This document shows, in pieces, positions 20,515 through 28,912 of a DNA stretch of 64,000 nucleotides. A program made the position numbers and the translations under genes. This DNA comes from Sphingorhabdus sp. EL138 (GTDB lineage: Bacteria > Pseudomonadota > Alphaproteobacteria > Sphingomonadales > Sphingomonadaceae). The notes beneath the pieces were generated by a model. The model was given only the letters and a program-made list of their open reading frames with translations. It was not told where the DNA came from and made no database searches. Position 1 is the first letter of the stretch. Each line of letters starts with the position of its first letter. The stretch covers positions 1 through 64,000 of the forward strand of contig NZ_CAMDCK010000001.1 in assembly GCF_945890115.1 (NCBI RefSeq). Reading direction: 5' to 3'.

Positions 20515-21588
20515 ATGACACCGCAAGACATAAACGCGAATTACATCGCTGACCTCTACGGCGAAACCTACCTCGCAGAGGATAATCCTGCGCGCGCCAA
20601 AAGGTTGTTGATCAGCGCTCTGTTTCCGGGACTTGCGGTCGTCGGCATTGCCTCAATCGCCGCAACTTGGTTTTCCGAACATTATGGCATGCCTGTCATG
20701 CTGGCGGGTTTATTGCTTGGCCTTGCACTCAATTTTGTGTCGGCAGAACAAAAGGTGCATCCTGGGCTTGATTTCTGCGGCACGTCCTGCTTGCGCTGGG
20801 GCATCGTACTGTTGGGCACACAAGTTACCGCGCTGCAAATTGGCGGACTTGGTGCGCTCGCATTTTTGGGGCTGATTGGCATTATGTCTTTGGTCATGGG
20901 GGCTGGACTTTTAGGCGCGCGGTTGGGCGGGCAAAGCCGCTATGCAGGCTGGCTAGCCGGCGGCGCGACCGCCATTTGCGGTGCGTCCGCAGCTTTGGCG
21001 ATTTACGCGGTCATTGGGCGTGAGCGCCTTAACCAGTCGCAGTTTACGCTCATTCTCGTTGGCGTGACCTTGGCAAGCGCGGTCGCCATGTCATTCTATC
21101 CGCTGATTGCCGCGCAGCTCAATTTCACCGACAGGCAAGCTGGCTTCTTGATGGGTGCTGCGGTGCATGATGTCGCGCAATCTCTGGGTGGCGGCTATAG
21201 CTTCTCCCAATCGGCGGGCGAGACTGCGACAATTGTAAAACTGTCTCGCGTCGCGCTCCTCGCACCTGCCGTGGCGCTTGTCGGGCTTGCTATTGGGTCA
21301 AGCGATGGACGCCCCAGAAGCTTGGTTTCCAAACTCAAATTGCCTTGGTTCATCATCGCCTTCTTTGTTGCTGTTGCCGTAAATTCCATTATGGACGCGC
21401 CCGACTGGGTGGCGGAATATGGCTTGATGGCTTCCAAGGCGATGTTATTGTTTGCAGTCACAGCTACGGCGATGCGGTCACGGCTTGATCTGCTGCTTAC
21501 GCAAGGGTGGCGGGCGCTGCTTCCGGTGATGCTGGCGACCGCTACCGCCTTTGTGACCGCGGCGGCATTTGCATGGGCGTTTTTATGA
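20515..21588 (+). CDS. YeiH family putative sulfate exporter
   Basis: LLGLALNFVSAEQKVHPGLDFCGTSCLRWGIVLLGTQVT, GASAALAIYAVIG, GAAVHDVAQ. Confidence 0.9.
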   Translation: MTPQDINANYIADLYGETYLAEDNPARAKRLLISALFPGLAVVGIASIAATWFSEHYGMPVMLAGLLLGLALNFVSAEQKVHPGLDFCGTSCLRWGIVLLGTQVTALQIGGLGALAFLGLIGIMSLVMGAGLLGARLGGQSRYAGWLAGGATAICGASAALAIYAVIGRERLNQSQFTLILVGVTLASAVAMSFYPLIAAQLNFTDRQAGFLMGAAVHDVAQSLGGGYSFSQSAGETATIVKLSRVALLAPAVALVGLAIGSSDGRPRSLVSKLKLPWFIIAFFVAVAVNSIMDAPDWVAEYGLMASKAMLLFAVTATAMRSRLDLLLTQGWRALLPVMLATATAFVTAAAFAWAFL

Positions 21589-23087
21589 ACCAGATGATCT
21601 ATGATTTGGCCGTTATTGGCGGTGGTATTAACGGCGCGGGTATCGCACGTGACGCCGCTGGCAGGGGCGCGAAAGTCATCTTGCTTGAACGTGGGGATTT
21701 GGCCCGGGGCACGTCTTCTGCCTCGACGAAGCTCATTCATGGCGGGCTGCGCTATCTTGAACATTATGAATTTGCGTTGGTCCGCGAATCGTTGATTGAG
21801 CGTGAACGTTTGTGGGCGATTGCGCCGCATATCATCTGGCCACTGCGCTTCATTTTGCCGCATCAAAAGGGGATTCGTCCAGCGTGGCTCGTGCGGCTTG
21901 GCTTGTTTTTGTACGACCATATTGGTGGCCGGAAACTGCTGCCCGCCACGCGCACGGTCGATCTGAAAACAGCGGCAGCAGGAAAGCCGCTTCGGCCCGA
22001 ATTTGTGAAGGCGTTTGAATATTCGGACTGCTGGGTCGATGACGCCCGCTTGGTCGTGTTGAACGCGATGGACGCCGCTGAACATGCAGCAGATATTCGC
22101 ACCCGCTGCGAAGTTACGCATCTCGAGCGTCGCGATGGATTATGGCATATAGAAGTTGCAGGACAAGAACCCGTGCTGGCGCGCGCGGTTGCCAATGCGG
22201 CGGGGCCAGCGGTGCTGGACTTGCTGGCACGGACGACAGGGCATGACCGGCCATCCGGTGGCACAATCCGCTTGGTAAGAGGATCGCATATCGTGGTCCA
22301 AAAAATGTTCGACACGCCGCAAGCCTATTTCTGTCAAAACCCCGACGGCCGCATATTCTTCGCCATTCCTTATGAGGACGACTTCACCCTCATAGGGACG
22401 ACTGATGCCGATCATACAGGTTCGCTCGATGACATTCACGCGACTGCAGAAGAGATTGCGTATATCTGCGCGTCAGCTGCGGCTTATTTTAAGCAATCCA
22501 TCACGCCTGCCGATGCGCTGTACAGCTTTGCAGGCGTCCGGCCATTAGTCGACGACGGCTCAGGCAAACCGGAAACAGCGTCGCGCGGATATCATTTCGA
22601 ACTGGATGTTGATGCGGACGGAACGGCACCGATCCTCTCGGTCTTTGGCGGCAAGATAACCACCTATCGGCATCTGGCCGAGAGCGCAGTCGAGCGGCTT
22701 TCGAAGCATTTGGCCGCACTCAAAGGCGAAAGCTGGACATTGCGTCAGTCCTTGCCGGGCGGGGATTTTCCAATTGATGGTGCCAATCGCCTCGCTTCGG
22801 ATATTCAGCAGGCGCATGCCTATTTGCCCGCCGCACTCGTTCACCGTTGGGTGCGAAGCTACGGAACAAAGACCCGTGCTTTTTTATCAAACGCCAGCGG
22901 ACTTGCCGATTTAGGCACGGATTTTGGACATGGCCTATATGCGGTTGAGGCGGATTATCTCGTCGATCACGAATGGGCGCAATCCGCCGAGGATATATTA
23001 TGGCGGCGCAGTAAGCTGGGTTTGCGTTTCAACACGGCAGAGGCCCAGACGTTAGAGGATTATGTTGTTAGCCGTCGACGCCACTAG
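21585..23087 (+). CDS. glpD: Glycerol-3-phosphate dehydrogenase (aerobic)
   Basis: YDLAVIGGGINGAGIARDAAGRGAKVILLERGDLARGTSSASTKLIHGGLRYLEHYEFALVRE. Confidence 0.96.
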   Translation: MNQMIYDLAVIGGGINGAGIARDAAGRGAKVILLERGDLARGTSSASTKLIHGGLRYLEHYEFALVRESLIERERLWAIAPHIIWPLRFILPHQKGIRPAWLVRLGLFLYDHIGGRKLLPATRTVDLKTAAAGKPLRPEFVKAFEYSDCWVDDARLVVLNAMDAAEHAADIRTRCEVTHLERRDGLWHIEVAGQEPVLARAVANAAGPAVLDLLARTTGHDRPSGGTIRLVRGSHIVVQKMFDTPQAYFCQNPDGRIFFAIPYEDDFTLIGTTDADHTGSLDDIHATAEEIAYICASAAAYFKQSITPADALYSFAGVRPLVDDGSGKPETASRGYHFELDVDADGTAPILSVFGGKITTYRHLAESAVERLSKHLAALKGESWTLRQSLPGGDFPIDGANRLASDIQQAHAYLPAALVHRWVRSYGTKTRAFLSNASGLADLGTDFGHGLYAVEADYLVDHEWAQSAEDILWRRSKLGLRFNTAEAQTLEDYVVSRRRH

Positions 23088-23101
23088 GGACCAATCCCTA
23101 C
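23086..23101. terminator. Short palindrome at the end of glpD
   Basis: TAGGGA-CCAA-TCCCTA overlapping the stop codon. Confidence 0.45.
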
Positions 23102-23215
23102 TCAAAGCGACTTAGGCCATTTCCCCGCTACAGAGTCCTTTCTGGCTTGATTTCCGTGCATAAAGGGACCATCTGCCCCTAATCGGAGTAAATTTATCTG
23201 ATTAGGGGACGCAAG

Positions 23216-23629
23216 ATGCGTTTGTCGAATATGGCCGATTATGCAGTGGTGATCATGAGCGCAGCTTCGCGCCATTGCGGTTTTGCGCGCGTATCGGCGA
23301 CTGATCTTGCCGCCGAAACTGGGTTGGCCCTGCCGACAGCGCAAAAGCTGGTGAGTATATTGACAAAGGCGGGCCTGTTGCGCTCGGCCCGTGGCACAGG
23401 CGGCGGCATCACGCTTGCCCGTCCCGCCGCCGCAATCACCATTGCCGATATCATTGAAGCTGTCGAAGGTCCGATTGCGCTGACCACATGTTGCGATTCG
23501 CACAAGCACGCAATGGGACAGCATTGCGTGAAGGAAGGCAGCTGCAACGTCCAAGCGCACTGGCCAATGGTCAATAATGCGGTGCGCGGTGCGTTGGCAC
23601 AAATCAATTTGGCGGGATTAACGCGATGA
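23216..23629 (+). CDS. Rrf2-family SUF system Fe-S assembly regulator
   Basis: [61 protein letters not shown]; three Cys in the C-terminal half; upstream of sufB. Confidence 0.93.
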   Translation: MRLSNMADYAVVIMSAASRHCGFARVSATDLAAETGLALPTAQKLVSILTKAGLLRSARGTGGGITLARPAAAITIADIIEAVEGPIALTTCCDSHKHAMGQHCVKEGSCNVQAHWPMVNNAVRGALAQINLAGLTR

Positions 23630-25107
23630 ACGAAGACATGGACATCAAGGATAAGGCAGCTTGGGATGCCGCAGATCGTGTCGCGGATTATGAGCATGGT
23701 TGGTCATCGGACATCGAAACCGACTTCGCACCAAAGGGCCTGACCGAGGATACCGTCCGCTTTATCTCCGCCAAAAAAAATGAGCCCGAATGGATGCTCG
23801 AATGGCGCCTAAAGGCGTTCGCAAGCTGGAAAACCATGACGCCGCCCGATTGGGCCAAGCTCAACGTGCAGCCCATCGATTATCAGGACGCCTATTATTA
23901 TGCCGAGCCAAAGGCTAAGCCAAAGCTTGGGTCGCTGGATGAGGTCGATCCTGAAATCCTGCGCATTTATGAAAAGCTGGGTATTCCAATTGCCGAACAA
24001 GAAGTGCTGGCCGGCGTCGAAGGCGCGCGCCGCGTCGCGGTAGACGCCGTTTTTGACAGCGTCTCGGTCGCCACCACTTTTCGCGCCGAATTGGAGCGCG
24101 CAGGCGTCATCTTCCGCAGCATATCGGAGGCAATTAAGGAATATCCGGAGCTGGTGAAAAAATGGCTCGGTAAGATTGTGCCGATGCACGACAATTATTT
24201 CGCGACATTGAATTGCGCGGTCTTTTCCGACGGGACTTTCGTTTACATTCCCGAAGGCGTGCGGTGCCCGATGGAGCTTAGCACCTATTTCCGCATTAAC
24301 GCGGAAAACACAGGGCAGTTCGAACGCACGTTGATTATCGCCGATAAGGATAGCTATGTTAGCTATCTTGAAGGCTGCACCGCGCCAATGCGTGACGAAA
24401 ACCAGTTGCATGCCGCTGTTGTTGAACTCGTTGCGCTCGACGATGCCGAAATCAAATATTCGACCGTGCAAAACTGGTATCCCGGCGATGCAGAGGGCAA
24501 GGGCGGCATCTATAATTTCGTGACCAAGCGCGCTTTGTGTCAGGGCAAGAATAGCAAGGTGTCTTGGACTCAAGTCGAAACCGGCAGCGCAGTGACGTGG
24601 AAATATCCAAGCTGCGTTTTGAACGGTGAGAATAGCGTGGGCGAATTTTACTCGGTTGCGGTAACCAACAATTATCAGCAAGCCGACACTGGCACCAAGA
24701 TGATCCACAATGGCAAAGGCAGCCGCTCGACCATTGTCAGTAAGGGCATCAGCGCCGGCCACAGCAATAACACCTATCGCGGCCTCGTCCGCGTCGCACC
24801 CAATGCCGAAGGCGTGCGCAACTTCACCCAGTGCGATTCGCTGCTGCTGGGGTCCTTAAGCGGCGCGCACACTGTGCCCTATATCGAAGTGCGCAACCCC
24901 AGCGCGCAGATTGAACATGAAGCAACGACGAGCAAGATTTCCGACGACCAGATGTTCTACGCAATGGCCCGCGGCCTGAATGCGGAGGAAGCGGTGACGT
25001 TGATCGTCAACGGCTTTGCCAAGGAAGTGTTGCAGCAACTGCCCATGGAATTTGCGGTTGAGGCGCAGAAGTTGTTGGGGATTAGTTTAGAGGGCTCGGT
25101 TGGATGA
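23626..25107 (+). CDS. sufB: Fe-S cluster assembly protein SufB
   Basis: [80 protein letters not shown]. Confidence 0.98.
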   Translation: MNEDMDIKDKAAWDAADRVADYEHGWSSDIETDFAPKGLTEDTVRFISAKKNEPEWMLEWRLKAFASWKTMTPPDWAKLNVQPIDYQDAYYYAEPKAKPKLGSLDEVDPEILRIYEKLGIPIAEQEVLAGVEGARRVAVDAVFDSVSVATTFRAELERAGVIFRSISEAIKEYPELVKKWLGKIVPMHDNYFATLNCAVFSDGTFVYIPEGVRCPMELSTYFRINAENTGQFERTLIIADKDSYVSYLEGCTAPMRDENQLHAAVVELVALDDAEIKYSTVQNWYPGDAEGKGGIYNFVTKRALCQGKNSKVSWTQVETGSAVTWKYPSCVLNGENSVGEFYSVAVTNNYQQADTGTKMIHNGKGSRSTIVSKGISAGHSNNTYRGLVRVAPNAEGVRNFTQCDSLLLGSLSGAHTVPYIEVRNPSAQIEHEATTSKISDDQMFYAMARGLNAEEAVTLIVNGFAKEVLQQLPMEFAVEAQKLLGISLEGSVG

Positions 25108-25159
25108 GCCAACCAGCAGGCAATGATCGAATAAAGCTTTGATGGAAAAAAGAAGTAAC

Positions 25160-25903
25160 ATGCTACAAATAACTAACCTCCACGCCAATGTTGGCGACAA
25201 GCCTATTCTTAAGGGCCTGACACTGTCACTGAACGCAGGTGAAATCCACGCGATCATGGGGCCGAATGGTGCGGGCAAATCAACGCTCGGTTATGTGCTC
25301 TCCGGCCGACCTGGCTATGAAGTGACTGAGGGTGAGATAACCTTTAACGGACAAGACCTACTCGGCCTTGAACCGCATGAACGCGCCGCCGCTGGCTTGT
25401 TTTTGGGCTTCCAATATCCCGTCGAAATTCCAGGCGTATCAAATGTCCAGTTTCTACGTGAAGCATTGAATGCGCAGCGCAAGAACCGTGGTGAGGCACC
25501 TTTATCCGGCGCAGAATTCCTGAAAGTAGCGCGCGAGCAAGCGGGCGCGCTTGGCATGGATATGGACATGCTCAAGCGCCCGGTAAATGTCGGCTTTTCC
25601 GGCGGTGAAAAGAAGCGCAACGAAATGGTGCAAATGGGCATCATCAACCCCGCGATCGCGATCTTGGATGAAACCGACAGCGGCCTCGACATCGACGCAT
25701 TGCGCATCGTCGGCGACGGCATCAACCGCATCATGCGCAAGCCCGACAAGGCCGTGTTGCTGATCACGCATTATCAGCGGCTTCTTGATTATGTGAAGCC
25801 CGACTTCGTCCATGTGCTTGATGGCGGCCGCATCACGCGGAGCGGCGGACCTGAACTCGCGCTTGAGCTGGAGCGCGACGGGTATAAGGAATTGGCGGCA
25901 TGA
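25160..25903 (+). CDS. sufC: Fe-S cluster assembly ATPase SufC
   Basis: MLQITNLHANVGDKPILKGLTLSLNAGEIHAIMGPNGAGKSTLGYVLSG; NVGFSGGEKKRNE. Alternative start 25142. Confidence 0.97.
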   Translation: MLQITNLHANVGDKPILKGLTLSLNAGEIHAIMGPNGAGKSTLGYVLSGRPGYEVTEGEITFNGQDLLGLEPHERAAAGLFLGFQYPVEIPGVSNVQFLREALNAQRKNRGEAPLSGAEFLKVAREQAGALGMDMDMLKRPVNVGFSGGEKKRNEMVQMGIINPAIAILDETDSGLDIDALRIVGDGINRIMRKPDKAVLLITHYQRLLDYVKPDFVHVLDGGRITRSGGPELALELERDGYKELAA

Positions 25904-25929
25904 TTCTTGCCGTTGCCTTTATCCAACAC

Positions 25930-26020
25930 CGTCATGCTGAACTTGTTTCAGCATCTATCGTGCCGATCAAGCCGAAGAGTATAGAAGCGAAATGGACCCT
26001 GAAACAAGTTCAGGGTGACG
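25930..26020. repeat. Bipartite palindromic element, copy 1 (sufC-sufD intergenic)
   Basis: CGTCATGCTGAACTTGTTTCAGCATC (25930-25955) and GACCCTGAAACAAGTTCAGGGTGACG (25995-26020), inverted to each other; each arm is also a hairpin. Confidence 0.85.
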
Positions 26021-26024
26021 GAGT

Positions 26025-26759
26025 GTGGGAGTGACTGCCTTGCTCCCTACCCGCCACGATGAAGCATGGCGCTACAGCGACATTGCCGCTGTCGAGGCAG
26101 CATGGCCCTTACCTGCGCCTGAAAGCATTATCGTGCCTGCAGGCGGGGCTTTTGCGCGGACGATTGTTCAGGACAGTGGCGCAATCCACCAGCTTGAAAT
26201 CGCCATCGGCAAAGGCGCAAGAGCGGCAATCCACATCCTTAACATCGGCGGCGAATATGGTCGCGTGGAGTTGAACGTCACCTTGCATGAGCAGGCCGAT
26301 TTCAAACTGGGCGCAGTCCAAATTGGCGGCGGCACCCAAAATCTCGAGATCGTCACGACTGTCACCCACGCCGAACCCAAAGCAACATCGTCGCAGATCG
26401 TGCGATCGGTCCTCGCGGGAACCGCAACTGGAACCTATTTAGGTAAGGTCGCCGTTGCGCGCGATGCGCAACTGACCGACAGCGTGCAGTCGGTGAAGGC
26501 CATGTTGCTAGACCGCAGCGCGACCGCCAATGCAAAGCCCGAACTCGAAATCTACGCCGACGATGTCAAATGTGCGCATGGTTGTGCCATTGGTGAGTTG
26601 GACCCGATGGGGCTGTTCTATTTGCAAGCCCGCGGCATTGCGCCAGCGGATGCAAAGAAGTTGATGTTGCAAGCCTTTGTCGCCGGCGTGTTTGAAGGTG
26701 CGGCGGATGAAGAAATGCTAACCGAGGCGGCGCTTAAGAAATTAGGGGAATTGGTGTGA
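26025..26759 (+). CDS. sufD: Fe-S cluster assembly protein SufD
   Basis: HDEAWRYSDIAAVEAAWPL, NAKPELEIYADDVKCAHGCAIGELDPMGLFYLQARGI. GTG start; alternative GTG at 26031. Confidence 0.96.
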   Translation: MGVTALLPTRHDEAWRYSDIAAVEAAWPLPAPESIIVPAGGAFARTIVQDSGAIHQLEIAIGKGARAAIHILNIGGEYGRVELNVTLHEQADFKLGAVQIGGGTQNLEIVTTVTHAEPKATSSQIVRSVLAGTATGTYLGKVAVARDAQLTDSVQSVKAMLLDRSATANAKPELEIYADDVKCAHGCAIGELDPMGLFYLQARGIAPADAKKLMLQAFVAGVFEGAADEEMLTEAALKKLGELV

Positions 26760-26782
26760 GTGCACTATTCCCTCTAAATCGT

Positions 26783-26894
26783 CGTCACCCTGAACTGGTT
26801 TCACCTGTGGTGACTTACGTTCCAGGGTCTATTTTGCCTCTCATCCCCTCGGTCTCGGTTACACGATGGATGCTGAAACAAGTTCAGCATGACG
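26783..26894. repeat. Bipartite palindromic element, copy 2, opposite orientation (sufD-sufS intergenic)
   Basis: CGTCACCCTGAACTGGTTTCA (26783-26803), 18-nt interruption, CCAGGGTC (26822-26829), then GATGCTGAAACAAGTTCAGCATGACG (26869-26894). Confidence 0.8.
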
Positions 26895-26904
26895 GTGTTT
26901 TGGT

Positions 26905-28107
26905 ATGCTGAAATCCACTTCACCCATCCGCGACCAATTCCCCGGCCTTGCTAACAACTGGCATTATCTGGACACCGCCGCGACAGCGCAAAAGCCGCAG
27001 GTCGTTCTGGACGCGATGATGCGTGCAGGCGGCGTGGATTATGCCACCGTCCATCGCGGCGTCTATGCACGGTCGGCGAATATGACCGTTGCGTTTGAGG
27101 CAGCGCGAGCCCGTGTGGCGCGCTTCATGGGCGCGGCTTCGTCCGATGAGATTGTGTTTGTACGCGGTGCGACCGAGGGCATCAACCTCGTCGCGCAAAG
27201 CTGGGGAACAGCCAACCTGACGGCGGGCGACCGTATCATGCTCAGCCAATTGGAGCATCACAGCAACATCGTGCCATGGCAGATGGTCGCCGAGAAGGTT
27301 GGGGCGCATATCGATGTCTGTCCCTTGACTGCGGACGGCCAAATCGACCTTGATTGGTTAGAGACGCATTTGACGCCAGCGCACAAGATGGTCGCGTTGG
27401 CGCATGTGTCGAACGTGCTTGGCTCGGTGCTTGACGCCCGCCGGGTCGCGAACGCCGCGCATGCGGTTGGTGCAAAATTCTTGCTCGACGGCTGCCAGGC
27501 CGCGCCGCGCATGCATCTGGACATGGCGGCGTTGGATTGCGATTTCTATGTCATGTCGGGGCACAAATTATACGGCCCGACCGGCCTTGGCGTATTGTGG
27601 GCAAAGGCCGAAACGCTGAATGCGATGCCCCCTTATCAGGGCGGCGGCGCGATGATTGATCGGGTGACGTTTGAAAAGACGACCTACGCCCCTGCCCCTT
27701 CACGGTTTGAGGCAGGGACGCCCATGATCATTGAGGTAATTGGCCTGCATGCCGCTATTGATTTCATCGATAGCTTTGGCCCCGACGCTATATTTGCACA
27801 TGAAAGTGCATTGGCCGCACAGACGCGCGATGCCTTGCGTGCGATCAATTCGATCACTTTATACGGCCCTGAACAATCAGCAGGGATAGTCTCCTTCTCG
27901 ATGGAGGGCGTGCATCCGCACGACATCGGGACAATATTGGACGAAGAAAATGTCGCCATTCGCGCTGGCCACCATTGTGCGCAGCCGTTGATGGACCATT
28001 TGGGCGTACCTGCCACCGCGCGGGCGAGCTTTGGAATTTATAATGATGAAGATGATGTCGCGGCTCTGGTGCGCGGCCTCGAACGGGTGAAGAGGATTTT
28101 TGGATGA
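26905..28107 (+). CDS. sufS: Cysteine desulfurase SufS
   Basis: YLDTAATAQKPQVVLDAM, ATVHRGVYARSANMT, DFYVMSGHKLYGPTGLGVLW, AIRAGHHCAQPLMD. Confidence 0.97.
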   Translation: MLKSTSPIRDQFPGLANNWHYLDTAATAQKPQVVLDAMMRAGGVDYATVHRGVYARSANMTVAFEAARARVARFMGAASSDEIVFVRGATEGINLVAQSWGTANLTAGDRIMLSQLEHHSNIVPWQMVAEKVGAHIDVCPLTADGQIDLDWLETHLTPAHKMVALAHVSNVLGSVLDARRVANAAHAVGAKFLLDGCQAAPRMHLDMAALDCDFYVMSGHKLYGPTGLGVLWAKAETLNAMPPYQGGGAMIDRVTFEKTTYAPAPSRFEAGTPMIIEVIGLHAAIDFIDSFGPDAIFAHESALAAQTRDALRAINSITLYGPEQSAGIVSFSMEGVHPHDIGTILDEENVAIRAGHHCAQPLMDHLGVPATARASFGIYNDEDDVAALVRGLERVKRIFG

Positions 28108-28559
28108 ACGAGAACATCCGCATACAAGAAGTTGAAAGCGTAGAGAAGCCGCCAAAGGCGCGGGTCGAAAGCGCAACTGACACGTCCGAACGCAAGAAGG
28201 ATTATCTGGAAGGCTTCCTCGCGCAAAAGCCCGCCGCGCCCGCGCCAAGCGAACCCGATGGTGATTTGTATGAGGCGGTGATTGCTGCGCTCAAGGAAAT
28301 ATATGACCCCGAAATTCCGGTGAATATTTACGACCTTGGCCTGATTTACAATGTCGAGATCAACGATGGCCATGCTGTCGTTTCGATGACACTGACGACG
28401 CCGAATTGCCCGGTTGCAGAATCGATGCCCGGCGAAGTTGAACTGCGCGTGGGCGCGGTGCCCGGCATCGGCGACGCCGAAGTGAATTTGGTGTGGGAGC
28501 CCGCATGGAGCCCAGCCAATATGACTGATGAAGCCCGTTTGGAGCTTGGAATGTTATGA
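28104..28559 (+). CDS. SUF system DUF59/MIP18-family Fe-S assembly protein
   Basis: YEAVIAALKEIYDPEIPVNIYDLGLIYNVEINDGHAVVSMTLTTPNCPVAESMPGEVE. Confidence 0.95.
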   Translation: MNENIRIQEVESVEKPPKARVESATDTSERKKDYLEGFLAQKPAAPAPSEPDGDLYEAVIAALKEIYDPEIPVNIYDLGLIYNVEINDGHAVVSMTLTTPNCPVAESMPGEVELRVGAVPGIGDAEVNLVWEPAWSPANMTDEARLELGML

Positions 28560-28912
28560 CCGAACTGAAAACACGCGCTCGCCCTGCGGCAGTTATGCTC
28601 ACAGCGGCATCCGAAACGCGCATTGCCGAACTGATGTCCAAGGCACCCGAAGGCGCCATCGGCGTGAAGCTGTCCACCCCGCGCCGTGGCTGTTCAGGCC
28701 TTGCTTACTCGGTCGATTATGTGACTGAGGCCGTCGCGTTCGACGAGAAAATCGAAACCCCCGGAGGCGTGTTGTATATTGATGGCGGCTCCGTGCTGTA
28801 TCTCGTCGGTTCAATCATGGATTGGGTCGAGGATGAATTTGCCGCTGGCTTTGTGTTTACGAATCCCAATGCGACGGGAAGTTGCGGCTGCGGCGAAAGC
28901 TTCACCGTTTAA
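28556..28912 (+). CDS. HesB/IscA/SufA-family iron-sulfur assembly accessory protein
   Basis: GVKLSTPRRGCSGLAYSVDYV ... FTNPNATGSCGCGESFTV. Confidence 0.95.
   Translation: MTELKTRARPAAVMLTAASETRIAELMSKAPEGAIGVKLSTPRRGCSGLAYSVDYVTEAVAFDEKIETPGGVLYIDGGSVLYLVGSIMDWVEDEFAAGFVFTNPNATGSCGCGESFTV

Noticed and set aside
23809-24762. 317-aa minus-strand ORF opposite sufB
   Set aside because: Shadow ORF; sufB on the + strand is unambiguous.
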